Origin: Synaphobranchus kaupii
Taxonomy: Eukaryota > Chordata > Actinopteri > Anguilliformes > Synaphobranchidae
Assembly (NCBI GenBank): GCA_029718625.1
Contig: CM056380.1
Span: forward strand, 18,257,423-18,321,422
Direction of reading: 5' to 3'
Length of the DNA stretch: 64,000 nt
A model generated the notes under the pieces. The model ran no database searches, was not told the DNA's origin, and worked only from the letters and a program-made list of their open reading frames with translations. A program made the position numbers and the translations under genes. Below, piece by piece: positions 11,566 through 24,337 of the stretch; position 1 is the first letter of the stretch; every line of letters begins with the position of its first letter.

Positions 11566-13590
11566 GAGCTTTGACATTTAATTCCAAATGGAAAGTTTTT
11601 TTTCAAAACTCACCTCAACACAATGTTCTCCCTGTGTGATATTTTACTAGCCTTTTTCATTTATTTTTATATTATCATTTTATTATTACTATTTTATTAT
11701 TATTATTTATTCTTGTCATACATATGCCTGTTTTTGTACAGTCTGTATATGGTTATTGTCCGTTGCGTTCTATTGGAAAATCATTAAAACAGTGAATTGC
11801 AAAAATAATCTGCAGGCGTTTAAGAGGGAACTCTGGGATCGGAACAGCTGTGGCTTCAGAGGAAAAGAGTCGGGTTTTATGGGATTAGGGATTGCCACCC
11901 AGGCGCTGGCCGGTAAGAGGTTAAAATCATCTGGCCATGTGTAATGGGCTGGAATGCAGCTTGGCAGATGTCCTTAAATGCTGAGGTACCCAAACCAACA
12001 CTGCCAAACCCAACCCTCCTGCTTGATTGCATTTTAAAAATGAAACGTTTGACAGGTAAATAGGAACAACATGGAATGGAATCCTTTTCCCCAACAAAGT
12101 ACAGCATTTCCCTTCCAGCGGAACATGTTTCTTAGACCAGGTGTGGATCTGTGAGATGCCAAATGTATAAGGGTGCACAATACGGAAATGCTGCGGCAGA
12201 TATCAATAACCGATATGAGGCTGCCCCTATTGGCCAATGCTGATGCTGATATCTCCCTGTTTTACATTATAGCACAAATGCAAACTGCTATGAATTCACA
12301 TTCCTGGAAGAAGTAGATTAGCAGAAATGTGAACTTATGAAGGAAACATTTTTACTATTTTTATTTGAAAAACAAAATATTTCAACTTGCTTGCTTTATT
12401 ATTTAGCAGAAAGCATGAGTCTGTGGAATGACCGGTGTCTATAGCTTTGCTATACAAAAAATTATCAATTAAAAACAATATATAAAATAATAAATAAAAG
12501 AATTTAATCTGACTGTGATTAGGCAATTTGTTTTTTGCATGACATTCTGACTTAATTTACAGGATCAGCAACGCATGAAATCCCCAAAATCCCTGGTGCC
12601 CCTGAGCATGTCTACAGACATTTGGCAACAGTGGTTTGTCTTTGGTCATTGTTGCAAAAATGTATATTTTATCTCATCAGTTTATTGTGTATTCATTATT
12701 TTACTTGTGCATGTGACGTGAGCATTTATAAAATATAATTTGGATACAAGCAATTAAACATTCTCTTCATTTTAAAGGGCCAACAGGTATCCAATAATGT
12801 TTTATTACCCCATTAAGAGTTCAGTAAAACTTTTAAAATATCTTTCAAAGTCATTGGCCTGCTCTTAAGTTTCGCAATTCCAATTAATTAAACATGCTAC
12901 TTTTTTCCAGTACAAAATATAGTTCGGTGAGCATTTTTGTTATTGCCAAACTGACCAAATCAATGTGCGGATTTAATTGCAAGTCACAGATATAGGACAA
13001 ACAACGATTGAATCCTGGCCAATGGCCATTTTGGCTCTAAATGCACATGGTTACTCTGGATGACACATAAAACTCAGTGTTGTCTGTGCAGCAACAGGAA
13101 GCAGGGGAAGTTTGATCTGCTAAATGTCATAACGTTGTGTAGAGCGCAGGAGGACGGCGCACTGAGCTTTATCATGTTTCATACTTCACTGAATCTAAAC
13201 TGCTGATTGAAGGTCACGTTGTTTATCGGAGATTAATCCGTTTTGGCCTGTGTGCATGTGTGCATGTGCGCGCGCGGCTCGCAGGGGTGTGTGTTTGTTC
13301 AAAATTCCAATGACGTCACTGCACCACCCACAGCCCTCCGCACAGTTGAGCATACACTGCGGCCTGCTTGGAGGGAACTGTGGGCTCCCTAATGTCACGG
13401 GGCCAGCAGACGCGGCCATAAATCAGGGTGTACTTCTGCCCCCGTTTGCTCTGCGGCATGCCGGGCCCACCAGCAGTGTGCATCACATCCACACTCACCA
13501 GACCACGACTTACAGACAATTCATTAGAGTCCATTATCCTCTCTATCGACAGGCCTCCGAGTCTCTCATTCACTAATAGACGGCAGTGGT
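11566..13590. other. No gene seen: low-complexity and AT-rich noncoding DNA
   Basis: TTATTATT-rich sequence near 11660-11720 is followed by diverged noncoding DNA. Frames of up to 108 codons (13250-13576) overlap on both strands and lack motifs. Confidence 0.55.
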
Positions 13591-13608
13591 GGGGGGGGGG
13601 GGGGGGGG
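13591..13608. repeat. Poly-G run
   Basis: Eighteen G in a row on the plus strand between GGCAGTGGT and TGGTCAGAG. Confidence 0.9.
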
Positions 13609-14216
13609 TGGTCAGAGAGCTCAGAGTCTCCTACGTGAACAACTTCCCTCGGCTGTGGAAACGTTCCTCATTCCTGGGTTAGGGGACTGATTTCGGTCCT
13701 CCTGGTTAACCACTAAGCATTAATAAAACAGGCTCAGAACTGTCTTCATGCATTAGTGCCAGTTCCATTTTGTTTTCACTGCTGACGCTGTTTATGTCTG
13801 CTTTGGCAGGACATGAATGTGTCAGTTCTGACCGTGTTTTATTAACCCACTGAACTCCAGCTGGGGCTAAATGAAATCCCTTTGGACACTTGCTTTTTAG
13901 TGACGAGGTTCTGAGCAATAGAAACAGCAGGGAGGAGAACGCCATCAAACCGGCACACGCAGAACGTTAATGCACGCTCAGTTTTTGAAAAATACGCTTG
14001 TGGAAGACGTTTCCGTGGAGATCTTTAAAGAAGGTGCCTGTTTAAGGCCCCATATCGACGCCATTTGCAGCGACGCATTTTTCCAGTACTTTACCGGTCC
14101 GTGCCGAGGCCTAGCGAAAAAACCTTTCTTAGCGAAAGACAGTTGACTCTAAATAAATAAAGCACCACAGTGCTGTATTCTGAATCCACATTAAAAATGG
14201 AGCAGATTACGAAACG

Positions 14217-14276
14217 TGCCTATTGGTTGACAGAGCCCCAAGGAGTTGCCTATTGGTTGACAGAGCCCCAAGGAGT
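14217..14276. repeat. Perfect 30-bp tandem duplication
   Basis: TGCCTATTGGTTGACAGAGC followed by CCCAAGGAGT occurs twice head to tail with no mismatch. It includes ATTGG (reverse CCAAT) but there is no gene start nearby. A perfect copy suggests a recent event. Confidence 0.95.
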
Positions 14277-14454
14277 TGGTGGGTTTGGTGACAAGGATGA
14301 CGATATGGGTGCTTTCAGTCTGCTCTAATTCCTATGGAGAGGGAAGCCAGCCAGGAACCCCGGAAGCAGTGGAGGTGAAGGTTGGGAAGGGAAAAGAGCA
14401 GGAGGAAACCACTGTGTCACGATGAGACAAAGACCCTTTTTTTTACTGCATATT

Positions 14455-16173
14455 ACAAACCCCCAAAAAAGTTGGTACAGTATGTAAAATGCACATAAAA
14501 GCAGAAAGCAGTGATTTGTAGATTCTCTTACATATATTCAATTGAAAACAGTTATTTAATGTTTTACCTTTATTTATTTTTTTAGTTTTACCAACTTTAT
14601 TGATTTTTGTAAATATACGCTAATTCCGAATTTGATGCCTGCAATACGTTCCAAAAAGGTTGGACCTCTTAGGAAAGGAAAGACTTGATATTTTATTTTC
14701 AGGTACTCTTACAAGCGATACTATAACCTCTCTGCATTTGAATGGATCTCTATGGGAACTGGGGAGTGGGACTAGATTAAGCTGTAAATTACACGGGAAT
14801 AGTATGGAACCCATGGTTGGCTAAATGGTTCTAAGTCATCAAGGGTCTGAGGTATCAAACGAGCCTCAAACCATCACACTGCTGCCAGATATGCAGTAGA
14901 TATGGATGGATCACTTTAAGGGCTCTATTTTCAAACCAGCGCAAGGGGACGGTATAGTCAAACGCAAGCTTGTTGACAGCATCAACGTCTTAAAATTGGC
15001 GCTATGGCGTTTCTCAGCAATACCGCTAGGATCAACAAATTCTCAACATAACATCCTTTCGCTTGCGCTGCAGTGGGATGGGTGGCGCTGTCTGGGGGCG
15101 TGTTCTAAAATACTTTCGGCTCAGTGACAATTTGAACCAACGAAAACCCATTGCGTTATGATCAGCTGGAACCACCTCTTAGCGGGAACGCAATAGACTC
15201 TGGCAATTTGGTAACTTATTAGTCATGTAGTTCTATGTAGTGTCTATAGGTGATGCCAACATTACACTTCCATTTAATGAACAAATAGCCTATAATTATT
15301 ATTAATTAATTAATTTTAATTTAAACTACTAGAATAAAACAGGACAGCTTACAAGAAACTTGCGATCATGTAGGCCAATAGCCTATAATATATAAATTAC
15401 ACATTGACACAGTTGAATCATAAGCCTACCATTTGAATCATGATTATGCCTACATCACCTAATGTAGGCTAATTAATGCATTCGCCACCTCCTCCCGTGC
15501 CTTCCGAACTTCTGGGAGACGAGGGTGGTGTGGATTGTGATCCATAAATTACTACAGTCCTAGCCTGTACTTCTGTTGCAAGTATGTCTGATTCCTGTGC
15601 GGAAAATCGCTCTTGTCGTTGACGGTCCAGTGCGTTTGGGTTGCTCATTATGAAATTGCATGGAGCGATTGCGTTCCAACTGGCTTTTTTTTAAAGCATG
15701 AGAACAACAATTTGATTGGCTACCATAGAGACACACCTTGGACATTTAAACCCAGCCTTTTAGCAATACCGCCATAAGGTGCGCCAAGATTGCCGTCATG
15801 AAATTACCAAATTTCTCGCCGACACGCCCTCAGAGCGATACCGCCAAGCGATTACTCTTGCGTTCACCATTGCATTTGGTTTATTAAAATAGAGCCCTAA
15901 GGGTTGTTTCTCCTGGTTCATTTTCCTATTGAACTCTATGGAAAAATAAGTAATTTTTCTCCCCCAATTCCCATAGAGATCCATTCAAATGCAGAGAGGT
16001 TATAGTATCGCTTGTAAGAGTACCTGAAAATAAGATATCAAGAGTATTTTGATATCCTTTTATACTCAGTCATGATAGCATCACCTGTTTACCTGTGGAA
16101 TGTTTCAAACAGGTGTTTTCTGAACCCAGTCTTTCTTTTTTGCCCCTGTCCTAACTTTTTTGGAATGTTTGTA
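14455..16173. mobile_element. Long inverted-repeat transposable element carrying a nested insertion
   Basis: The left end has ACAAACCCCCAAAAAAGTTG and the right end, read in reverse, ACAAACATTCCAAAAAAGTT. Inside, a near-perfect inverted repeat of about 85 bp lies at 14688-14775 and 15955-16037; both arms contain GGTACTCTTACAAGCGATAC and TATAACCTCTCTGCATTTGA. The sequence AAAAAAGTTGGGACA-type end is common in fish genomes. A 978-bp element (14920-15897) interrupts it. No transposase frame is visible, so it is non-autonomous. A partial second copy lies at 25372-26223. Confidence 0.75.
14920..15897. mobile_element. Harbinger-like non-autonomous element nested in the 14.5-16.2 kb element
   Basis: Begins GGGCTCTATTTTCAAACCAG and ends AAAATAGAGCCC, giving inverted ends GGGCTCTATTTT. 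It is flanked on both sides by TAA (14917-14919 and 15898-15900). The related copy at 26160 reads straight through CACTTTAAAGGTTGTTTCTC with a single TAA, which is the empty site. A 3-bp TWA duplication and GGGC ends fit PIF/Harbinger. It encodes no transposase that I can see. Confidence 0.85.
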
Positions 16174-16564
16174 GTTAATTTACTTTTATTTAATCTCTGA
16201 TCCAGGCTTGATCCAGTCCAAGTTGATCAACAGATAATAATGTTAAAATACTTTTAGATACATCATATGTGCAACAAAGGCATGGCCATAACAATGGATG
16301 ATGACAGAAGTGGAAAATGCACAATGATAAATTATGAATAAGGTCAACTGGAAAATACACAGAACCAGTTATTCAAAGTACAAGAACGTTCTCTGTGCAC
16401 GTTAGATGTACGCTTTTCCAAAATAAAAAACTCACAGAAAATTAGATTGGCTGATTTAATTCAAATCAGTGGTGGGCTCTGCCTAATCCCTCAGGACGGA
16501 TTTCTTCAAAGAAGTCAAGCCTGACAAAAACAAGTGTTTCTTGCATTAGTTTAACTAAGTTTAA

Positions 16565-16897
16565 CCCTACAGCCAGTTTATAACTGACTGCATAACTGAC
16601 ACTACAGCCAGGTTATAACTGACTATAACTGATGCTACAGCCAGTTTATAACTGACTGCATAACTGACACTATTGCAAGTGCATAACTGACTCTACAGCC
16701 AGTTTATAACTGACTGCATAACTGACTCTAAAGCCAGTTTATAACTGACTGCATAACTGACTCTACAACCAGTTTAGAACTGACTGCATAACTGACTCTA
16801 CAGCCAGTTTATAACTGACTGTATAACTGACTCTACAGCCAGTTTATAACTGACTGCATAACTGACGCTACTGCCAGTTTATAACTGACTACATAAA
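16565..16897. repeat. 35-bp minisatellite, about 9 copies
   Basis: Unit GCCAGTTTATAACTGACTGC then ATAACTGACTCTACA. AACTGACT occurs twice per unit, so the 35-mer looks like a diverged dimer of an older shorter repeat. Edge units are irregular in length. Confidence 0.9.
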
Positions 16898-17095
16898 TTA
16901 CACTAGAGCTCTGCAGATACGGACAGGTTCTGGTTTCAAATGCCAGACTGGGGCCCCTCCACATACTGGAACAGTGCCTTCACAAGATGAGACACCCTGC
17001 ATGCATGGCTGCTATTTCTGGGTAGAAGATTACTCAATAGACATTAAAAGTGTCTAATTAAGAACCATTAACAGCTTGGTGTGGGAGTTGTGTGT

Positions 17096-17110
17096 GGGGG
17101 GGGGGGGGGG
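17096..17110. repeat. Poly-G run
   Basis: Fifteen G follow TGTGTG just before the 15/30-bp array. Confidence 0.85.
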
Positions 17111-17171
17111 CTGAATTTGGGAAGTTCAATTTTCTTGAATCCAAAGCAGCTGTCCTCTGACACACACCAAC

Positions 17172-17573
17172 TGCAATGGGCTGTCTGTTAGAGGGCTGTC
17201 CTTTAGAGGGCTGTCTGGTAGAAGGCTGTCCTTTAGAAGGCCGGTTGTTAGAGGGCTGTCCTTTAGAGGGCTGTCTGTTAGGGAGCTGTCCTTTAGAGGG
17301 CTGTCTGTTAGGGAGCTGTCCTTTAGAGGGCTGTCCTTTAGAAGGTTGTCTGTTAGAGGGCTGTCTGTTAGAGGGCTGTCCTTTAGAGGGGTGTCTGTTA
17401 GAGGGGTGTCCTTTAGAGGGCTGTCTGTTAGAGGGCTGTCCTTTAGAGGGCTGTCTGTTAGAAGACTGTTTGTTAGAGGGCTGTCGGTTAGAGGGCTGTC
17501 CTTTAGAGGGCTGTCGGTTAGAGGGCTGTCTGTTAGAGGGGTGTCTTTAGAGGGTGGTGTGTTAGAGGGCTGT
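17172..17573. repeat. 15-bp minisatellite with a 30-bp higher-order unit
   Basis: GGCTGTCCTTTAGAG and GGCTGTCTGTTAGAG alternate, giving a 30-bp dimer over about 400 bp. Because 15 is a multiple of three, frames stay open on both strands (a 166-codon frame of PLTDSPLKDS repeats on the minus strand and a 124-codon GCLLEGCPLE frame on the plus). I see no start context or splice site that would make either a gene. Confidence 0.95.
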
Positions 17574-18828
17574 TGCTCAGGGCACCCCTTCAGGCACTGC
17601 TCTGTGACAGCATTGGCAGTGACCATAAAAGGTCATTCCTGTTGGGTGCAATGTGAAGGAAGGATGAAGGAGGCAGAGAAAGGTGGCCTCGCTCCATATT
17701 TCACCCGCTTCACGGGGCAGTGCACTGCTGTCTCTTCATTATCTGAGCGGTCATTATCACCTTATCAATGGCCGTGCAGTCCACACGGGAACAGGACATA
17801 TGTCCCCCACGGAGGCGGACACCGTACCGCGAATACCTGGGGGCCGCGACCACTTAAACGTGACAGCGAGTGGCTCAAGGTTACTTGAAGGTCACCGAGC
17901 CTTTATCCTGCCCCCCGCGATCCCCGTCACACGGCGACAGCCGCGGGTATCGCCAAAATATGAAGTCGGCACAGATAGCAAGGTGTTCTACCTACCCGAC
18001 CAGGTAAAAAAATTAAATAAAATAGTCAAAACACGGACAACGTTCACCCACTGAATAACAAAAGAATTTCAACAAAAAATTATTCTGGATACATTTACAG
18101 GGTTTTTGCTTTTAATAGCGAATGTTGTTGAACGAACGTACGCAAGCTTTCAGCCGACGACGTGCCACTATTCGCTGTTTCTCTGGGACGGCCTCCCATC
18201 TGCGCAGGTTGTGGATTCACACTCCATTAATAAGAGTCTCAGAGCAGCTCACCCATCCGCTCCCTCACTTTGTAGCTTAGCCCCATGCACTCAGAGGTAC
18301 ATCTTAAATGCAGAAATAAACTGCATTCCGCCGTGTAGCCGCATGGCAAGGACCCTTACCATGGCCCTCAGTTTATGTCCCTCATAAGCATTTAAACAGC
18401 AGCATGTGTGAAATAAAGGCATCAGGTCATTTAAGTAAACTTCGCAGAGCGCGCGCAATCTGTTAGCGTGAGAAAAACCCTTTGCGTCGGTTCGCGGGGG
18501 CCGCGAAGACGGCGGCGGATCTCAGACGGTTAATAACGGTCAATTAAGCGGCCCTGTCTAGGGGAGGGCACGCTGTGATCTGTGGTTAACTGGGCTCTGT
18601 CAGACCGCTGCACTAAGCGCTACGCTAATCCAGTGTGCAGTCAGGAGCATGCGGACGTGTGCCTCTACCTCTCCGGCGCATCAGAGCCGACCGCATGCCG
18701 TTATGGACCTTCGGAGTGAGGGCGAGGAGGAGGGAGTGTGAGGGGGGGGAGGAAGTGCGGGGTGCACATAGTTTTGGGGTGGAACAGGTCACGAGCAGGT
18801 TAGGTGGGTAGAAAATACACACTGTACA
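17574..18828. other. Low-copy, GC-richer noncoding stretch
   Basis: This is one of the few long stretches without visible repeats. It contains balanced GC sequence such as CGGTCATTATCACCTTATCA and TTAATAACGGTCAATTAAGC with homeodomain-like TAAT cores. Frames of 180 codons or fewer run out of the preceding minisatellite and have no domain. It could hold conserved noncoding elements, which only alignment to other fish would show. Confidence 0.4.
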
Positions 18829-18931
18829 GTGGGGGGGGGGGACACAGCCAACCAGTAGAGACTTACAGGTACAGGTAGAGCAAACTGCTACACAAAGAGA
18901 AAGCGTGTACACTGCACTCAGAGAGCGTGTG

Positions 18932-18977
<46 letters not shown>

Positions 18978-19262
18978 GGAACGCATAGCAGCACCAATCT
19001 CCAATGTCACGCTTGACTGGAGGCAGAGCCAATTATACAGCCATTACAAGCTTCACTAACCAACATGAAGGGTACGTGCAGACCCAATACAGGGGGGCTA
19101 GAGCAGGGCACGTCCCATGAACTGGGCCCTTTCTGCCGAAACAGCAGCACGGCACAGTGTACACGCACGCACACACACACACAGACACCTTTTTCTCCCT
19201 GCAGCAGTGTGTGTTTTTGTGCGTGTGTGTGTGCGTGAATGCGCGTGCGTGTGTGCGTGTGG
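18829..19262. repeat. Cluster of poly-G, (GA)n and CA/GT microsatellites
   Basis: A short G run at about 18831-18841, a GA run of about 20 units at 18934-18974, a CA tract near 19164-19182 and a GT-rich tract near 19207-19262. Confidence 0.9.
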
Positions 19263-20365
19263 TGGGGGGACTCTACTGAATTAGTCCAGGCATGCATTAA
19301 ACAACCTGGCTCTCCAATTTAACGCGTGCGCTGACACACTATGCCTGCAGTCACTTGCTCACGGATTGCTCCTGGATGTTTATTTCCCCAACGCTGTTCA
19401 GCATCCCCTTCCACACCACTGAGACAAACGCAAACAAGCTGCTTCTAGAGGGGGTCATACATCCATTCTAAGTGTAAGAAACGACTCAGAAGCAGGAAAA
19501 AGAACATACAGGACATTGTTCTTTTCTAGTCTGCTACGGGCCTAGCTGAAAGTCAGGAATGTAAATGCAAATCTTCAGCAAAAACAGTGTAAAAACACAA
19601 ACACCCTCCTATCATGCATTGACTGTTTCATTGATCCTTCCAGGTGATCAGTACCTCCACAGGAAAGGTCAAAGGGCACAATAAATCAACCTGAGGAAGC
19701 GCGCACGCGTTTCCCGTCCCGTGGCAGCCCTTGACGGAAGACCAGGCTGATCGGGAGCCAAAAGTTGCCTGGACGCAGGGAACTTACCCAAAATCATCCC
19801 GTGATCGTGTCCTCTTCTTCTCCTTTCAGAATTCCCTCAGTATCCCTTCAGTCCCGAACCTCTTTTTTTCTTTCCTTTCCCTGTACCAGGAGTAACGGCT
19901 CCGAGGCGTCTTCCTAGCTCTCCTTTATCCGTGACACCAACCAGCGAGTGAAAAAGTGGGAGAGGGGTCGCTCAGCGATGGTTCAGTCTCCGCCGCTGGC
20001 TCTGGGCTCTCGTGTGCCCCTTCTTCCCTCCCCAGCTGAGGAGGAGCTGTGTGTTCAAAGGCGGATGGGCGGTCAGTATGGCCGTGTGGTCCGTATGCCT
20101 GCCGGGGTCAGGGGTCGCAGTTGGGTGAGGCGAGGGGGGTGGGGGGGTGGGGGGGAGTTGAGAACAGAGGAGAAAGGACACAGGCACCTGCAGTGCTCGT
20201 GGCTGGCTGAATCCCTGGCAGAGAGACGCAGGCGTTTCAAAAATCCCTCGCAGTGGCATTAAAAATCTGGCATGCAAAAGGTTTTCAGCGGGACCGTTTC
20301 AGAGAGACATGCCATACCAGAAATGTCTGAGAAGCACTGTCAAGCCCCTGCCTGCCTGCCTGCCT
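19263..20365. other. No gene seen: low-copy noncoding DNA
   Basis: Open frames reach about 104 codons on both strands over the GC-rich part at 19948-20277 and look like chance frames. A GGGGGTG tract lies near 20135-20157. Confidence 0.5.
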
Positions 20366-21045
20366 TTCTCTCTCTCTCTCTCTCTCTCTGCTCCTTGTTT
20401 TTTGGGGTTGGGTATAACCTAAAGGCACCTTACATGCCAGTGCTCTGATTGGTGGTAGCCTCAGCCAATGGGGAAGCTGGGAGCTGCACACTATCCTGCA
20501 GAGTTAAAGTCATGGAGCAGACAGAATCAGCGTGATAAAGCCACTGTCGCTTTCTCGTCACCCTCCACCAACCACCCCCCCCCCCCTTACATTTTTTTCT
20601 TTCTCTGTGTCCGACAGTGTGCTCGCAAATTTCAGGGGATCCCCCCTGACTCCCCGCTAATCTCCCCAAACCTTACCCCAAGTTATTTGGCCGAAATGGA
20701 CGTGCTTCAGGGTTAGAAATGGTCTTTACCCAATCCATCTCACACATCTATCACTTTCGTAATATTTGCGGGTAAAGGCTATTGTGTCTTTTTTCCACAC
20801 CTCCCCAGCTTATGCAAAGGTAGCAGGAAGAGGAGGAACGGGAGGCTTTAGGGAAGAAGGAGGTAAAAAAAAAAAAAAGCAGACGCAATCAATAGTGACA
20901 GAAAAGGGGAAGCAGAACTAAATTCAAAATGACAGAGAGATTCCGAAGAAGAGAGGAGAACAAGAACGGTGAAGCGGGGGGTGGGGGTACTCGATAAGCA
21001 ATGTGCCCTGTGGAGACGGAAGTCATACAGCAAACCAAACACGCC

Positions 21046-21080
<35 letters not shown>
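20366..21080. repeat. (CT)n microsatellites with C and A homopolymers between
   Basis: CT runs at 20367-20389 and 21049-21080, a C run at about 20575-20587 and an A run at about 20865-20878. The sequence between is low copy with no recognised gene. Confidence 0.85.
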
Positions 21081-21083
<3 letters not shown>

Positions 21084-21251
21084 CCGTTTTGGCTCTGCGG
21101 CAGCACGCCGAATAAAATCACAGCAGAGAAAAGGTCTTTTCAAAAGCTGGGAGCCAGAATACTGCTGTGAAAATCACAGGGGCAAAGCTTAACAAAGCTG
21201 TCTAAAATGTTCAAATTCCTTCAGGCAAAATGGCTGCAAAACACACAGCGA

Positions 21252-21277
21252 TACTCACGCATGCACACACACGCACG

Positions 21278-21310
<33 letters not shown>

Positions 21311-21742
21311 ATGTACGCGCGCACGCACACACACACACACACATATTATATATGGAATTGTGGCTCCCTTTTTCATTCACCTCTCGTTTCCTCCCTTTCT
21401 CTCCCCATTCCCCCACCATCTCTCACACTCATTCTCTCTCTCCCCATCTCTCTCTTTCTCTCTCACACTCCCCTTCCCTCTCTCGCTATCTCCTTCTCTC
21501 TCCCAGTTCCCCCATTTCTCTCTCGCTCTCCCTCTCCTTCCATCTCTCCCTCCCTGCCCCCCACCCCCCTCCCTCTTTTCTCTGGATTGTGCAGTGTGAG
21601 TCAGGGAGTGCTGAAGTGAATACTAAAGAGCTTGGCTGACACTGCGTCCCTCACTGCCTGCCAGCATCACTGCACAACAACACACACACACAGACTCACA
21701 CACACACACACAGCACCCTGTGCTTACACACAAACACACAGA
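21252..21742. repeat. CA/CG compound microsatellite, pyrimidine-rich tract and second CA tract
   Basis: CACACGCACGCACGCGCGCG-type sequence fills 21257-21345. A CTCTCTCC-rich tract of about 190 bp follows (21380-21575), then CACACA runs at about 21675-21742. Frames of Thr-His or Ser-Leu-Pro here are artefacts of base composition. Confidence 0.9.
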
Positions 21743-21799
21743 AATGCTGTGTCCGCGGAAATGCTGCAAACTAGTGGGGGCCAAAACAGGCCCCCAACA

Positions 21800-22556
21800 T
21801 CATTAACATTTACATCTATGTCTTAACGTCTCCATCTACCAACTCCATCTACATCTCCATCCACATCCCTGTCTACACCTACCAGCTCCATCTACGTACA
21901 TCTCCATCCAAATCCCTGTCTACATCTACCAGCTCCATCTACATCTCCAGCCACATCCCTGTCTACACCTACCAGCTCCATCTACATCTTCATCCAAATC
22001 CCTGTCTACATCTACCAACTCCATCTACATCTCCATCCACATCCCTGTATACACCTACCAGCTCCATCTACGTACATCTCCATCCAAATCCCTGTCTACA
22101 TCTACCAGCTCCAGCTACATCTCCATCCAAATCCCTGTATACACCTACCAGCTCCATCTACATCTCCATCCACATCCCTGTCTACACCTACCAGCTCCAT
22201 CTACATCTCCATCCAAATCCCTGTCTACATCTACCAACTCCATCTACATCTCCATCCACATCCCTGTCTACACCTACCAGCTCCATCTACATCTCCATCC
22301 ACATCCCTGTCTACACCTACCAACTCCATCTACATCTCTATCCACGTCCCCATCTACATCTACCAGCTCCATCTACATCTCCATCCACATCCCTGTATAC
22401 ATCTACCAGCTCCATCTACATCTCCATCCAAATCCCTGTCTACATCTACCAACTCTCCATCTACATCTCCATCCACATCCCTGTCTACATCTACCAGCTC
22501 CATCTACATCTCCATCTACATCCCTGTCTCTACCTACCAGCTCCATCTACATCTCT
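21800..22556. repeat. 43-bp minisatellite, about 18 copies
   Basis: Unit GCTCCATCTACATCTCCATC, CACATCCCTGTCTACACCTA, CCA; measured between 22151 and 22194. Some units carry an extra GTAC (CTACGTACATCTCC). The unit itself is built from CATCTA/CATCCA hexamers, so it probably grew from a simple repeat. Confidence 0.95.
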
Positions 22557-23500
22557 GCACCTGGGGTTGGTATAAAGACCCACATGCGGTGCTGGGCACG
22601 GTCCCGCGCGTCTCTTCCCCCCATCCACCCACTGTATACTCTTTAGGAATGTGACCCTCTGTATATCGGCAGCAGAAGGCTGGAGTAGGGTTTCCTCATT
22701 AGTCGAACCTGTATCAATAATTCAGGCTCGGGCCATGTCGCGCTCAATGGGCCAGGCTCTAATGGGCTGTCCAGGCTGGTGAAGGCCCGGCCCAGCACGA
22801 CTTTAATGGATGTCATGATGAGAGGGTGAAATCGGAGCAGGGGGATCCTCTGTCAAACCTAGGGGTGGTGTCTGAGAAGCTGGCCTGAGGACAGGTGCAC
22901 GGGGAGATCGACAGGGACGAGGGACGGGGGTTGGGGGGGGCAGGGGGGAGAGGAGCGAAAGGGCAAAGTGGAGTGGCAGGGAGGCAGATAGAGTGATGAT
23001 GGGTAAAAAAGAGGAGGGAAGTTGGAAAAGTCGACAGGATAACCCTGTTTCCTAATTATGAGCCCTTTTAAAACTGAATTTTTACGCACCTTTCGGCCGT
23101 GTCCCACACACTGGGCCCCCTGCCAATCTCACAAACTTTAGTGTGTCGACACCCCTGCCAACCTCACAAACTTATCTAGTGTGTCGATAAAAATGATTTT
23201 GGGCGGAGACCTGCAGTCCGTTGGGCGACTGACTCCCATGCCATATGCGAGCCCCCATTTGCTTGCAGGCGTTTGATCCCCTGCCGTGGCGCCTATTCAG
23301 CTCCGGTCCCTTCTGTACCTGTTACTCTCTCTGCTTTCTAGCAAAAAATACTAAAAGAGGACAGGGTTGACAAAGCTCAAATAGACCATCAGTTTATGAT
23401 TGACACATTAAGGTTGGCGAGATTGGCAGGCGATCCAATATTCCTTTGTAGTAATCATTCTACTAATCTAATCATTTCTATGTGATGATTGTGCATATTT
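22557..23500. other. No gene seen up to the assembly gap
   Basis: Low-copy sequence with a purine-rich, G-rich part at 22915-22990. Near 23110-23185 a diverged local repeat (CCTGCCAATCTCACAAACTT and CCTGCCAACCTCACAAACTT) is visible. No exon was recognised. Confidence 0.5.
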
Positions 23501-24000
23501 NNNNNNNNNNNNNNNNNNNNNNNNNNNNNNNNNNNNNNNNNNNNNNNNNNNNNNNNNNNNNNNNNNNNNNNNNNNNNNNNNNNNNNNNNNNNNNNNNNNN
23601 NNNNNNNNNNNNNNNNNNNNNNNNNNNNNNNNNNNNNNNNNNNNNNNNNNNNNNNNNNNNNNNNNNNNNNNNNNNNNNNNNNNNNNNNNNNNNNNNNNNN
23701 NNNNNNNNNNNNNNNNNNNNNNNNNNNNNNNNNNNNNNNNNNNNNNNNNNNNNNNNNNNNNNNNNNNNNNNNNNNNNNNNNNNNNNNNNNNNNNNNNNNN
23801 NNNNNNNNNNNNNNNNNNNNNNNNNNNNNNNNNNNNNNNNNNNNNNNNNNNNNNNNNNNNNNNNNNNNNNNNNNNNNNNNNNNNNNNNNNNNNNNNNNNN
23901 NNNNNNNNNNNNNNNNNNNNNNNNNNNNNNNNNNNNNNNNNNNNNNNNNNNNNNNNNNNNNNNNNNNNNNNNNNNNNNNNNNNNNNNNNNNNNNNNNNNN
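23501..24000. other. Assembly gap of exactly 500 N
   Basis: All bases are N. The round length suggests a placeholder and not a measured distance. The right edge leads directly into a TG-rich low-complexity tract. Confidence 1.
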
Positions 24001-24079
24001 TAAGATGGAAATATGTAGTTAAGCAATCCTAGCCTCCTTTTCCCCTTCTGTGATGAGGCTTGTGACACAGGGTTTATGG

Positions 24080-24337
24080 AGAAGTGTGTCTGAATATATG
24101 TGAGTGTGTATGCATATGTGTGTGTGTGAGTCTGTGTGCGTGAGTGTGTGTGCATATACTGTATGTATGTGTGTGTGTGTGTGTGCATATATGTGTGCAC
24201 ATATGTGAGTGTGTATGCATGTGTGTGTGCACGTGTGTGACTGTGTGAGTGTGTGTGCATATGTGTGAGTGTGTATGCATATGTGTGTGCACATGTGTGT
24301 ACATGTGTGACTGTGTGTGTGAGTGTATGTGCATATA
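24080..24337. repeat. TG-rich compound microsatellite
   Basis: GTGTGTGA, GTGTATGCATATGTG and GTGTGCACATATGTG words alternate for about 250 bp, ending in CATATA, which serves as the TA target of the next element. Confidence 0.9.

Noticed and set aside
17126..17626. 166-codon PLTDSPLKDS repeat frame as a phosphoprotein-like gene
   Set aside because: It is a translation of the 15-bp minisatellite; the plus strand is also open there.
21207..21639. Thr-His and Ser-Leu-Pro frames of about 130 codons
   Set aside because: They come from CA and CT low-complexity sequence.
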